Shown one piece after another: positions 1 through 11,383 of a stretch of 64,000 nt of DNA. The stretch is taken from assembly GCA_024305745.1 (NCBI GenBank), contig JAHRBS010000012.1, forward strand, positions 377,001 to 441,000. Reading direction: 5' to 3'. A model generated the notes under the pieces. The model ran no database searches and was not told where the DNA came from. It was given only the letters and a program-made list of their open reading frames with translations. Positions within the stretch are counted from its first letter, which is position 1, and every line of letters begins with the position of its first letter. The position numbers and the translations under genes were made by a program. Source of the DNA: Polyporus tsugae. Taxonomy: Eukaryota > Basidiomycota > Agaricomycetes > Polyporales > Polyporaceae.

Positions 1-323
1 TCAGTGCTAGTGCCGTGTCCCCGTCGCCAAGACATCATCAAGACTGGAGTCCAACATCGGAAGAAATTCATCTAGTCGTCTCAGTCCCTGTGAGTTGAAG
101 TCCCTTCCTTATCGGAAGTGAGCAAGCTTTCAGCTGCCAGTTGCAACAAATTGTGGAACTGGCGTCTGAAGGCGTGCGCGATAAATAGAGATTGTGTTAC
201 ATTACGGGAAGTGGGATAGAGTTCGGATGCAGTCGTCGACGTATCGCGCTTGCCTCGTGGTAACGACATGCCTCGACCATCGTCCATTCATCCAACTCCA
301 AGACCTGCCCCTTGCTCTCTACC
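1..323. other. Left-edge intergenic sequence
   Basis: I find no coding region that I can support here. It should contain the promoter and 5' leader of the helicase gene that starts at 324. A gene entering from the left edge on either strand cannot be excluded, because only about 300 bases are visible. Confidence 0.4.
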
Positions 324-3300
324 ATGGCCCAAGTCCTCTCTGCATATTGTCCCCAGACACTTTACGGTGCAGGCTGTGCTGATCCTGCTTGTACTCTAGT
401 ACACGACGCCAGGTGGTGCAAGCTATGCGCTGTCATCTGCGAACCAGCGTTGTCCTACGACAAGCATTTCGATAGCACCCAGCACAAGAAGGCCCTCGAG
501 CGGCCATCTTGGGTCCATTGCCCTCTCTGCAACATATCCGTTACAGACAGGCCCGAGGTATGGGACATCCATATCGCAGGACGTCCTCACAGACAGCGCG
601 CCCTTCGGCAACAGGTCGAACCGGATTCGGTTCGGCCTACTTCCCCTCCTGCCGACTCTACTCGGTTGAAGCGCTGCGACTTCTGCAACATCATCCTGGA
701 CATCATTGCTTGGGAGTCTCACGTAGCTGGTCGATGGCATAAGGTACGGGTACAACATGCGGCCTATAGAGTAGCCTTCGTGCGCGCATCGCAAGACCGG
801 GAAGGCATCAATGTATCACACGCCGAGGAGGGTCTTGACTTTGGGATTGTGGGCTTAGCGGCAGTGAAGACGGGAGTTCAGTCAGACCTCTTGGTGTCGA
901 CAGACAACGACGCATCTATCACGCTCGTTTCCGCAGACGTGATCTCTGTAAGCGGCGTAGGTCCGAAACATCGTAAACGGACACCGTGAGTGCAAGCTGT
1001 TTGAATTTCACCCTGCGCTCATCTGATCTCTCCACGTCTGTAGGTTTAGCGTGAACGTCGCCGACGTTCATGTCGCTAGAGGACAAAGCGTGTCTCTACC
1101 TGTGCGATTTCAGAGCGAGAGTCGAGGACGTTTTGAAGCTCAACTGGCTATCACATTCCACGGTACCAGCCAGAAACCCTTCGTCATCATTCGACGGCTG
1201 CGCGTCGTCGTGGGCGACGTCGCCGACCACGAAGCATTGAAACCCGTTACGGCATATGTCCGTAATCGACGTGTACCATGGCGGAAGGATCTGCCCACCG
1301 TCTCCGGCGAGCGACCGCCGTCCCTCGTAGCTGCTCAGTACATCAAGAAGCTCCCCAACGCTCGTATCCCTGCAAACCTCGCGGAGGCATTACGGTCAGG
1401 CACCCCCGAGGAGATCGAAACTCGCATACGGCAGAACTACTTCTCTGGCCCGCTCCAATTGACGAGTCACGCGACATTATTCGCGAACTTGCTGTGGATC
1501 GAAGAGGATCGGATGGTGTAAGTGTCCCCGAATTTCCATCACACCACTCACCTGAGCTCTCCGCAGTGAGGATCTACGGCGATATGACATGGCAGGCGTT
1601 TCCTTCGCGAAAGATGGCCGCTTGTACTCGTACGTCTTCTATTCGGTATGTGGACTCATGGCTTAGGACTATATGCGCAGTCTTCAGGTACCTGGGTTGG
1701 CGGAGAAGAGACCCAGTGTAATGATCGGTATGTGTGGTCAGAGACTTTTTTCTCCAGGATAACAGCCTAAATTCGTTTATAGGCGACGTTATAAAGGTCC
1801 AGGCAGCGGATGGGGCCGATGAGCGGACTTACGAAGGCTTCGTGCACGACGTTTACATGGGGACTATCCGAGTCAGCTTCCATGGTTCCTTCAAGGGTGA
1901 CGGAAGACGATACAACGTGTCTTTCCAACTGAACCGTATCCCGCTAAGGCGGCAGCACCAGGCGCTCAATTCGTCCCCACCCAATCCACAGCGTCTTCTC
2001 TTCCCGATTCCGGGACACCAAGGCCTCGAACGAGCCCTTGAGCCCAACGAGCAGCCTATCACCCTTTTCAATCCGCTCATCGGGACAAATCCTGCCCAGC
2101 TCCTTGCTGTGAAATCCATTCTTCGGCTTCGTCTCAAGTCAGCGCCATTCATCCTTTTCGGCCCGTGAGTACTTCGGATATTACAAGTGCTGGAAGGTCC
2201 ATCTCACTCGCTCTCTGTTAGGCCGGGCACTGGAAAGACAGTGACCGATGTGGAGGCTATTCGACAGATTCTTCACAAAGACAAGGACGCGAGGGTTCTT
2301 GCATGCGCCCCGAGCAACAGTGCCGCAGATATCATTGCTCTCCGACTCTCTACTGCCCTTACTCCCGAGGAGATGTTCAGGTGCAACGCGGCCTCTCGCG
2401 ACCCCAGGACCGTCCCAGAAGCCCTCGTGCCTTACACGCTGCATATGACTGGTCATTACGGCCTTCCACCGTTGGAGACTCTCAACAAGTACAGGGTCGT
2501 GGTAGCAACGTGCGGAAATGCCTCATTCGCGTACAACGTTGGGATGCCGCGTGGGCACTTCGCATACGTATTCGTCGACGAGGCAGGCCAGGCGACCGAG
2601 CCGGAAGTTCTCACCGCCATCAAGACCATGGCGTCCGACGATACTCGCATCGTACTTTCCGGGGACCCGAAGCAACTAGGTCCGATCATCCGCTCGAGCA
2701 TCGCTAGGGAGCACGGGCTGGCGATCAGCTATATGGAGCGCCTGATGGAGCGACCTGTGTATGATGCTCAGACCGGTCGTGGGCTCTCGTAAGACTTTCT
2801 TCCTATTCCTATCTTCCTTCACGTTTTGATTTCGTGTACAGATGGGTCAAGCTGCTGCAGAACTACCGGTCGCACGAAGCTATACTCCGCTACCCTAACG
2901 CGAAGTTCTACGACAACGAGCTCAAGGTGTGCGGCGACCGCGGCGTGATCAACTCATTCCTCGGGTCGTCGCAGCTGGCTTCTCCAAAGTTCCCGGTTGT
3001 CTTCCACGCCCTTGCGGGACACAACGACCGCGAGTCGACGTCGCCGTCGTACTTCAACATCGACGAGGCTTCGCAGGTGAAGGCCTACGTTCAGGCTCTG
3101 TTGGCGGATCGCCAGCACCCGATCCGTGAGTGGTTGTTCGATCGATCATGCTGCCTTCGCAGCTAACGCGTACTTCAACAGAGGCGAAGGACATCGGTGT
3201 GATCACTCCATACCATGCGCAGGTCCGCAAGATCCGCAAGCTTCTACAGGACGCAGACATCCCGGACGTGGACGTCGGGAGCGTTGAGATCTTCCAAGGG

Positions 3301-3759
3301 CAAGAGCGCCGCGCAGTCATCATATCCACTGTCCGGAGCAGCGCGGACCTCCTCGCATACGATGCGAAGTTCACCCTGGGCTTCGTCTCCAACCCGCGTC
3401 GCTTCAACGGTATGTAACAATTTGCATCCGCTGCCCTGGTTGTTCTTTGACTTACGACGCGTGCAGTGGCCGTTACCCGCGCCCAAGCCCTCCTGATCGT
3501 TATCGGCGATGCAGCAATCCTCTCGCTTGACCATCTCTGGCGCGGGTTCATGAACCACGTCTATTTGAATGGAGGGTGGCGAGGCGACCCTCCGACGTGG
3601 GACGTCAATGCGCCCGTTCGAGATGACGCTAACTACGTCGACGAGCTACAAGAGGCTCTCGCTGCGGAGATGAGCGTGCTCATGTCGCGGCTGTCGTTGG
3701 AAGGAGAAGATCTCGAGGGAGATGCGAACGTCGACCGGCCGTTCCAGGAGACGGACTAG
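324..3759 (+). CDS. SF1 RNA helicase with N-terminal U1-type zinc fingers (SDE3/MOV10-like)
   Basis: Nine exons (324-985, 1044-1517, 1567-1629, 1681-1727, 1783-2164, 2222-2788, 2842-3125, 3182-3409, 3467-3759) close in phase to a 999-residue protein. The N-terminus has three C2H2 fingers of U1/matrin spacing (CKLC..H..H, CPLC..H..H, CDFC..H..H). The C-terminal half has SF1 helicase motifs: Walker A PPGTGKT, split by an intron after FGP; Walker B DEAGQATEP; GDPKQLGPI; NYRSH; EIFQGQE; and NVAVTRAQ. Relatives (SDE3, MOV10/Armitage, fungal silencing helicases) unwind RNA with ATP in the cytoplasm and support RNA silencing. The zinc fingers probably add RNA binding; the silencing role is inferred from family. 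The ATG at 324 (ACCATGG) is preferred over the in-frame ATG at 312. No lesions are visible. Confidence 0.93.
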
Positions 3760-3958
3760 GATTGATTCGCATGTACGCCTGCTCGACGTTGACATTCTCC
3801 CTCTGTTGTACAATATTATTATGGACAAGCCTCAGACCATTTACACACGGCATACAACGCAACTCGATAACTGGACCGAAGACCAGTCAATTACATCGAC
3901 AGACGTAACTCGAATGTGGGGCTCACCAGAAATCTCAACCCACGGTGAGGGTCATGCT

Positions 3959-4327
3959 CTACGCCGACTTCGACCTCGACTCTGACTCCGACTTGGGCTT
4001 GGGCTTCCGCTTTGGCGTCGCTGTAGGCTTCTGTTCCCCTTTGTCGGAGTCCGCCGCATTGAACGCCGCCTCCGGACCAGCGGCAAGCCCCTTCCCAACT
4101 CCCTCCAAGACCTTCCCCGCGCCGTAGAGTACCCCGCCCACCGTCCCCACGGCGGCCAGAACTGGTATCCCCACGATGTAGAGCAGCCCTGTGCCAAAGG
4201 CCTTCGCGGCCTTCACTCCGGTGCTGTCCGCGGATGGGACTTCACCATCGTCGACGCAGGAGTCGGAAGCGCCGTCAAGCGTGGCGTCATCGTCCTCGGG
4301 GGGGTTGGGGTCATGGATCTTCGCCAT
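3959..4327 (-). CDS. Small glycine-rich, probably membrane-associated protein
   Basis: A 122-residue reading frame with three zones. An acidic N-terminus (PPEDDD and further D/E) is followed by a central hydrophobic segment rich in evenly spaced glycines (LLYIVGIPVLAAVGTVGGV, then GAGKVLEGVGKG). The tail is basic and serine-rich (KRKPKPKSESESRSKS). The core resembles a glycine-zipper or membrane hairpin, so membrane association is likely; I recognise no named family. The frame stays open upstream to 4423, so the start at 4327 is a choice, based on the compact acidic N-terminus. The gene converges on the helicase, with 199 bp between the two stops. Confidence 0.5.
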   Translation of the reverse strand: MAKIHDPNPPEDDDATLDGASDSCVDDGEVPSADSTGVKAAKAFGTGLLYIVGIPVLAAVGTVGGVLYGAGKVLEGVGKGLAAGPEAAFNAADSDKGEQKPTATPKRKPKPKSESESRSKSA

Positions 4328-5060
4328 ACCTTGCAGGGAAATAGGAGGAGGTTCGGGTTTCGAGGCGTCAGTTGCGCGGATACTTGATGTATAACGATAA
4401 CCGAATAGTGAAGTTAGACTCACTGTATCGAAGCGTCCGTGTCTTCGAGTCGAGTAGAGGGGGAGGGCTGGAAGGTAGTAGGTCGGTGGTGAGGAGCAAG
4501 TGACATTTCGCGCGATAGGCCAGGCATATATATAGTGTATGTGGGCGTGGGCGCATCGAGGCCGGCGAAGAGAAGGCGAAGGTTCCGAGTAGCTTAGTAG
4601 GTCTATGTGCTGCGGCAGCCTGGAACTACTTACTTATCTACGTAATTAAGTGGCTTGTGCGTCAGGTTCTCCTCTAGCTACGCTTCACCGCATCTCTATT
4701 GGATTGCCATGTTGTACCCGGCTGACATACCAGAACGTACCGAATCCGACATCGGGGGGGAAGAGGGCCCGGGGCGGGCGACTGAGAAGACTCGGACAAG
4801 TTTGGCACAAGCTCAGCAGGCGCACAGCACACCGATGCTCGAGGGTATATTGTAGATTACGTATCCACCGCGGCCATGTTGTACAAAAGCCCAGGGCCGC
4901 GCGTGCATGGAGTGCTAGTGACAGTGACGCGATAGCGCCTTAAAGTAAGAATATGATGAAAGTCAAGTCCGACAGCGAAAGCAAGTAAACAAGCATGCGA
5001 CGATGCGCGACAATCTATGTACACGCACCGGTCTTCGATCTATTGTCCATTACACCAGGA
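4328..5060. other. Intergenic, about 730 bp
   Basis: This holds the presumed promoter of the small gene to the left (minus strand) and the 3' flank of the NIPA-like gene to the right. A TATA-like stretch (ATATATATAG) is visible near 4528-4537. I see no convincing gene. Confidence 0.4.
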
Positions 5061-7490
5061 TCATAGGTGTGGCGAGCGCGTCTCTCTGGGCGTATTGCTC
5101 CCGCTATGGCTCCGCGACGACCCATGCTGGCCCCTTGCGTGCCCGTTCCCGTTCCCGAACCGAAACGGGTCTCCCCGCCCCGACCGTAGCGCCGTCCGCT
5201 CGTCCGCCTCCAGCTCGTCGTCCTCCACCTCGCGCAGCGTGTCCAGTCCCAGCCCGTTCGCGCCTCGCTCATCATCGTCCTCCTCGAACGCCTGGAAGAG
5301 CGTCTGCGTCTGGTGTCGGTACAAAGAGCTCCTCCGCCCGTGTCCTCCGTGCCCTACGCTCCATGGGGTCGGCATCGTGCTTCCAATGGGTGTTCCTGCT
5401 GCGCCGCTCCACCCGTCGATAGACATGCGGCCTTGTATGCTCAGGCGCGGATTCATCAGCCCGCCCTCGAGCGTGCTGTGCGGGTGTCCGCCCGGAGTAG
5501 AGGATGGGTCCGGTTTGCGGGAGATCTCGAGGAGGTGCACACCGAGGAAGGTAGTGATGAAGCCGGCGAGGAGGGAGATGGAGTTGGCGGGGTCGTCGGT
5601 GTTGAAGCCTTGGAAAAGGATGACGGACGCGACGATCGTAGCTGTTGAGAAGCCGACGTAGTACATTGGATTTACGCTGTGCGCACATGTCAGTCAAGGA
5701 CGTAAGGAATAGGAGAATAGGAGAGAGGAGACGGACGCACACGTTAGTGGAGAAGGTGTCGAGCGCCTTGTTGAAGTAGTTCATCTGCACGAGGATGCAC
5801 AGTACAACGGTGATGCCGAACACGTATGTGCTGGGGTGCGAGAACTGGTTGTGGCCTGCAAACGTGAGCTTGACGGCGACGCCGAAGCCCTTGATCGCCA
5901 TGACCGACACAGAGCCGACGACCGAGCATATTGAGATGTACACCAGTGGGTTCGTCCGGCCGTATTTCGGGACGACACCATAAATCATGACGAGGCTGAA
6001 CACGAAAACCGTGAAACAGTACATCATAAAACCTAGCACCCATGGGAGCTCGTGGTTAGCCGCGAGAAGGAACGGGAGCGCAAAGGAATGCAGCCTTCTA
6101 GTATGGTTATTTTGGAGCACGACCCAGAAGGAAAGTGGGAGAACAAGGAGACAGGGGAGGCGTTCCAAACCGTTTGATGGATTTTGTCGAGACGGATGAG
6201 GCAGGCCCCCCCCCTATAGTCCCTTCGCCCGCGGCGCGTCAACCCCTCCCCTGACAGCGCGAATACTGGATCCCGCAAGCCATTTCCATGTAGAAGCTAG
6301 CTGTATGCGTGCGCCGCGCATTACCACCCATCGTAGCGAAGAAAACAAGCCCGCACACCGTGCAGACAGAAAGTTGCTAACACTAACTATATGCAACGCT
6401 TTCAAGCGTCACTTCGCGCAGAAACCTAGACTCTAGGTTGCGTCTAAGTCGCTCGCCACGCCATGCGCGAAGCGACCACCACTGTGGGACACGTTTGTCA
6501 ATTGGCAGTGTGCTCCTGGAAACTTGGTCGAAAGCAAGCTCCCCGTTCGTCTATACGAAACTTAGTAGATGTTACAGAGAAGTTCTCTTGCACGGTCTGT
6601 TCTCTCCTTCCCTAAACCTCTCTGTAGCGAGCGCGAGGGGACTACGGTCCGCGCGACGAGGAGAAATATGTGTGTTGTGTGGAATGCGGAAGCTACGCGC
6701 CTTCGATGCGGAACAACGCCCGGCGCGATGGTGGGCTATGGCTAGACCCAGGACAACCATACTGGAAGGCTCACAATCTGATTCAACGGAAACGGGGCGC
6801 ACCTGGTTGTACAGCGAAATGCAGGATCTCATCCACCGTGTTGACCTCCTTGTCTGGCGGCGCGTGGAGCACGATGATGAGGGAGCCCAATAGACACAGG
6901 GAGCATCCTAGACGTCCGAGATGACCGAGTTCTTCGTGTAGTAGGAAGGATGCCAATATCGCGCTGTGAGTCAATGAGTGAGGAAATTCGTAATGGAGGA
7001 TGAACGTGGCAAAACGTACCCGATGATGACACTGAGAGCACCGAGAGGGGTGACGAGTATTGGGGGTGCAAAGGTATATGCCGCGAAGTTCGCGACTGCG
7101 CAGCGGGGTTGAGCAGGAAGACTCGGTGGGCACATTACAGATGGCAATGCGGGAGGCAAGGGGATGAGACATACCTTCACCGACAATTACTTCGCGAACG
7201 GAATTAGACCCGGGGACACACAAGTCCGAGAATGCTCCCACTTACGTGTTGTTATTCCCGCCCACCATATCGGATTGCGGAGGTAGGCGTAGCTCTCTGA
7301 CGCGGATGAGTACGCAGAGGCTTCGCCTGCTTGGTTGAGACCCTAGTTGGCGGCAGCAGCTCAGCCGCGAGACCGACTGTACATAGTGATCGGGTGAAGA
7401 ACCAACCTTTTTGGTGAGGATAAAGCTTGTGCCGATGGCCAGTGAGCTCGAGACGGCGAGCAAGAGCCCGATGTACTTGTCTTCTAGCAT
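5061..7490 (-). CDS. NIPA-family magnesium transporter
   Basis: Seven exons in minus order (7490-7407, 7342-7246, 7189-7175, 7095-7020, 6963-6803, 6032-5741, 5676-5061) sum to 1341 nt, 446 residues. Family landmarks are in order: DKYIGLLLAVSSSLAIGTSF at the start, IVGEVANFAAYTFAPPILVT, PLGALSVIIGAILASFLL, HAPPDKEVNTVDEI, a block around YGRTNPLVYISICSVVGSVS, and NPMYYVGFSTATIVASVI. About nine membrane helices are expected, followed by a long hydrophilic tail. NIPA proteins move Mg2+ across plasma or endosomal membranes. Two oddities are a 15-nt exon (7175-7189) and an intron of 770 nt (6033-6802) against about 50-100 nt elsewhere in the gene. It is transcribed divergently from the aminopeptidase gene. 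Confidence 0.93.
6033..6802 (-). other. Oversized intron in the NIPA-like gene
   Basis: The boundaries are fixed by the protein: donor after CAACCAG and acceptor GTGCTAG join ..FAVQPG to FMMYCF, as expected for NIPA proteins. At 770 nt it is more than ten times a typical intron in this window. Inside is a near-perfect palindrome at 6423-6439 (AACCTAGA, one base, TCTAGGTT). I recognise no transposon ends and no coding sequence. Confidence 0.75.
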
Positions 7491-7790
7491 TTCATAGATG
7501 TCGTAGGGGGTATTGCGACCGAAGAGATTATTTGTGCGGGCAGCAAAAGGAAGGAGCGTGTGTGTAGGAGTCCAGTCACCGGAAATGTCGCGCTAGGGCA
7601 GGAGCAGCACGAGTTTGGTAGAGAAAACCGGGGAGAAGATCCAGAAGAAGACCAGAAGGCGGAGATGGGAGTCGAGGGAGCGGTGCGGGGGATGGGGAGA
7701 GCGGTGAGGAAAGGAGGACGTGGACGACGGTCGGTGCGGGTGAAAGGCCGCTGCCACGCCTCACGCGCCCGTCGATTCGCTCACGCGTCG
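7491..7790. promoter_or_regulatory. Shared divergent promoter, NIPA transporter / aminopeptidase P
   Basis: About 300 bp separates the NIPA start (minus, 7490) from the first plausible aminopeptidase start (plus, 7791). Both promoters must lie here or overlap the leaders. I see no clear TATA element. The role is inferred from the divergent layout alone. Confidence 0.5.
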
Positions 7791-10700
7791 ATGCTCGCTC
7801 CGGTCCGTGTCCCCCATCGCTGCCTTGGAATGCTCTCTGCTCTCCGTCCTGCTTTCTTCCCTCCACGCCTCAGGACGTTCTCTGATCACTTCTTTACGAC
7901 ATCCAGGACACCACGATTGCCACGATTCTTCGCCAGTATGGCTGCACACGCGACGGTCAACACCTCCTCACGCCTGCAGGCCCTCCGCGAGCTGATGGAG
8001 AAGCCGGAATATAACGTACAAGCCGTCGTCGTGCCCACTGAAGATCAGCGCAAGTATCTTGTCTTCAAGACTGCTTTAGGATGCGCATACGATCTGCCTT
8101 GATCTCTTCTAGACTTCAGCGAATACATCGCGCACTGCGATGAACGCCGTGCCTTCATTTCGGGTTTCAATGGATCTGCCGGTGCATGCCACTTCTCCAC
8201 TCGTTCGATCATTGAGCTCGGTGTTTATGTTGTGAGCTGCTGGGTTCGCTAGGTTGTGCGGTTGTGACACCGAAAGGCGCGTACCTGTTCACGGACGGGA
8301 GGTACTTCCTTCAAGCCGAGAAGCAATTGGACCAGTACGTGTACTATCCATCGTTTGAATATATTATTCAACGCTAGATCTGCTGTGGTCGAACAGAAAC
8401 TGGACCTTGATGAAACAAGGCCTTCCAGGTAAATGCGTCACAGCTCCATCGAAGTAGCCATCCATCTCAAAGCTGCCCGAGATGTCCCCACCTGGCAGGA
8501 ATTCTTGTCCAAGGTCAGCAAGAAACATGTGTTACATGTCCACACACCGCTGATCTCGACCACTATTTTATGTAGAACCTCGACAGCAACACGCGCATCG
8601 GTGTTGATCCTACGCTCATCTCCGCTGGTGAGTCGCAACCAAGACTAGCCCATAGGAAGTGTCGTGACGGTCTGTATGGATAGCGGATGCGGAAACTGTT
8701 CAGAAGGCTCTTGAGCCCAAGAAATCGGAGCTTGTATCACTTTCAAAGAACCTTGTCGACTTGGTTTGGTCCGACCGGCCTTCCCGACCTGCGAACACGA
8801 TCTCCCCGCTCGACGTCAAGTATTCCGGTACGCATCTGATTTATGAGCAGGAGCAGAGTGCAACTGCGCTTCGAAACCTCGGCGTTTCAGCTCCTAGGTT
8901 GGGTATATGCGTGGCTCAGATAGGCTCATCTTGAGCTAATAGGAAAGTCGCACACGGCCAAACTTGGGCTTCTCCGCGAGGAGCTCAAGAAGAAGGGGGC
9001 GAAGGCCACGGTGGTCAACATGCTTGACGAGGTCGCCTGGCTGTTCAACATCCGCGGCTCCGACATTGACTTCAACCCTGGTACGCCTCGCATACCCCAC
9101 CTCACCACTAGAAAACCACTCTATAGCACGCATTCACAGTGTTCTTCGCGTATGGACTCATCGACGGGGACAAGACCCTCCTATTCGTAAACGAGTCCCA
9201 ATTCGACGAGTCTGTCCTCCAGCATCTCGGCTCCGAGGTCGATGTCCACCCATACGACACGTTCTTTGCGTACCTCACCCATCTTGGCGCGGAGCTGAAG
9301 CAGAACAAGGATGCTGTACGCCACCTTCTTCTCGGCCCTTCTTCATACGCGTTGACACCACCAACAGAAGGTCCTCATTTCCGACAAAGCGAGTCTCGCG
9401 GTGGCAGACGCGATCGGAAAGGTACGTTTCCACTCACACTCCCGGCCGGACCTGCGCTTGAGGACGTCGACCGCATGCGTGCATGCGGGCGTTGGGCTGA
9501 CACTAGGCGTGCTTGCGCGTTGAAAAGGATAACATCATCGTGGCGCGCTCACCTGTGACGGACCTCAAGGCGATCAAGAACGACGTCGAGGTCGAAGGTG
9601 CGTGGCATGCTTGTGAAGTAGAATGTTAAAGGGGAGATTGAGCTTGTTGGGACAGGATTCAGGCAATCGCATATCCGGGATGGTGCCGCGCTCGTCCGGT
9701 ACTTCGCGTGGTTGGAGGAGCAGCTGAACGCGGGTGCAGTGCTGAACGAGAGCCAGGCTGCGGACCAGCTCGAGAAATTCCGCTCGTGCGTCGTCTAGTT
9801 TATTTAACATCCGTGCCTCAAGATACTGAGATACTCGACCATTGACAGAGAAAACGATCTTTTCAAGGGCTTGTCGTTCCCTACCATATCCGCAACCGGT
9901 CCTAATGGCGGTACGTTTGTAATTGGCCCATGAGCCTCTGATGTTATTGACCTCAGTCCCATGTATGTAGCCATTATTCACTACCAACCCGACCATGACG
10001 ACTGTGCGGTCGTCAAGAAGGACCAGGTTTGTCCGATATCCACTCTAGCTGGTTCGGTCACTAACGTTCCCCACAGATCTATCTTTGTGATTCCGGAGGT
10101 GAGCACCCTAACTACGCCCAACCGGATCCTCCTTCATGTAATATGGGTTCGTAAGCACAATACCTCGACGGCACCACGGATGTCACCCGCACATACGTAC
10201 GTGGGCTCTCTCAACTCTCTATTTCTAACTACTCCTAACGATGGTCACATTTGCACAGCACTTCGCCACACCAACACCCGAGGAGAAGCGTGCATTCACG
10301 CGCGTGCTTCAGGGCCATATCGCGATCGACGTTGCAGTCTTCCCGAACGGCACCACTGGATACATCCTGTACGTACCTTGGATGTCCGTCCAATGTGCAG
10401 ACGAACGGAGGTGCTGACTGCCTTGACAGTGACCCCTTCGCACGGAGACCCTTGTGGGAAGACGGCCTCGGTATGTTATGTATGTGGAACGTTCTCACTG
10501 GTGATTGACCTCCACACCTTTTGCAGACTACCGGTGCGTGGTGTAGATCCCTCTGTCGGGTCCGTGGTGCTCATGGCATTGTGATGACAGTCATGGTACG
10601 GGACACGGAGTTGGCCATTTCCTAAACGTCCACGAGGGACCGCACGGTATCGGCGTGCGCATCGGTACGTTGTATCTCTCCCGTCATCCATGGTGTCCGA

Positions 10701-11185
10701 CATCTTATTCACTATTTCGTCACTCAGCTTACAACAGCACGCCTCTCAAGGCCGGCATGACGGTCTCCAACGGTACGCGTTCCTTTTCGTCCTCCTACGT
10801 CTGTGCTCGCGATGACTCAGTACCGCGCAGAGCCTGGATACTACGCTGACGGCCGGTACGGCATCCGCATCGAGAACATTGTCATCGTCCGCGACGCGCA
10901 CACCCCGAACAACTTTGGCGACAAGGGCTACCTCCGCTTCGAGCACGTCACCCTCGTGAGCTCTCCCCTCCTCTCTTATTATTCCCACTTCTATCTATGA
11001 TCACTAATGCACCCTTGCGGTAGTGCCCGATGGGCAAGAACCTTATCGAAACATCGTTGCTGAGCGTGCGGGAGAAGGAGTGGCTGAACGCATACCACGA
11101 GGAGACTCAGGAGAAGGTCGCGCCTCTGCTCAAGAACGACGAGCGCGCGCTCAAGTGGCTGCAGCGCGAGTGCTCGCCGCTCTAA
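7791..11185 (+). CDS. Xaa-Pro aminopeptidase (aminopeptidase P, peptidase M24B)
   Basis: An intron-dense gene of roughly 18 exons encoding a full-length M24B enzyme of about 600 residues plus a leader. It removes an N-terminal residue that precedes proline, using two metal ions. Landmarks in order: [47 protein letters not shown], the metal-site block [52 protein letters not shown]. Metal ligands (two Asp, one His, two Glu) are all present. An exon of only 7 nt (10527-10533) supplies the D-Y-R before HGTGHG. In-frame ATGs occur at 7791, 7830 and 7938. The first two add an arginine-rich, acid-poor leader that looks like a mitochondrial presequence, while 7938 (MAAHATV) gives the usual cytosolic form. 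Confidence 0.95.
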
Positions 11186-11383
11186 TTATGACCCTGTAGC
11201 TGGACGAGAAGGCCGCGCAATGCAAGTGTATCATATTTCAATTTCAAACGAACTATTACTCGCGAGTCGCAGATCTAGCATTCGTTCGGGCATTTGAGCG
11301 TTAAGTAGACTGCGGGAAATTATACTGATCGTACAGCAGATATCCAAAATCTTCCCAGATTGTTACTTAGAAGGGTGATGCTT
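11186..11383. other. Convergent 3' intergenic spacer
   Basis: A 198-bp gap between the stop codons of the aminopeptidase (plus) and the membrane protein (minus). It should hold both 3' UTRs and poly(A) signals. Nothing else is seen. Confidence 0.4.

Noticed and set aside
2187..2216. Open frame starting upstream of the Walker A exon of the helicase
   Set aside because: The conserved FGP..PGTGKT join shows that this segment is intron, so the apparent Met start is not used.
4650..4943. 97-codon frame on the plus strand
   Set aside because: No domain, start context or splice structure; lies in the short intergenic gap.
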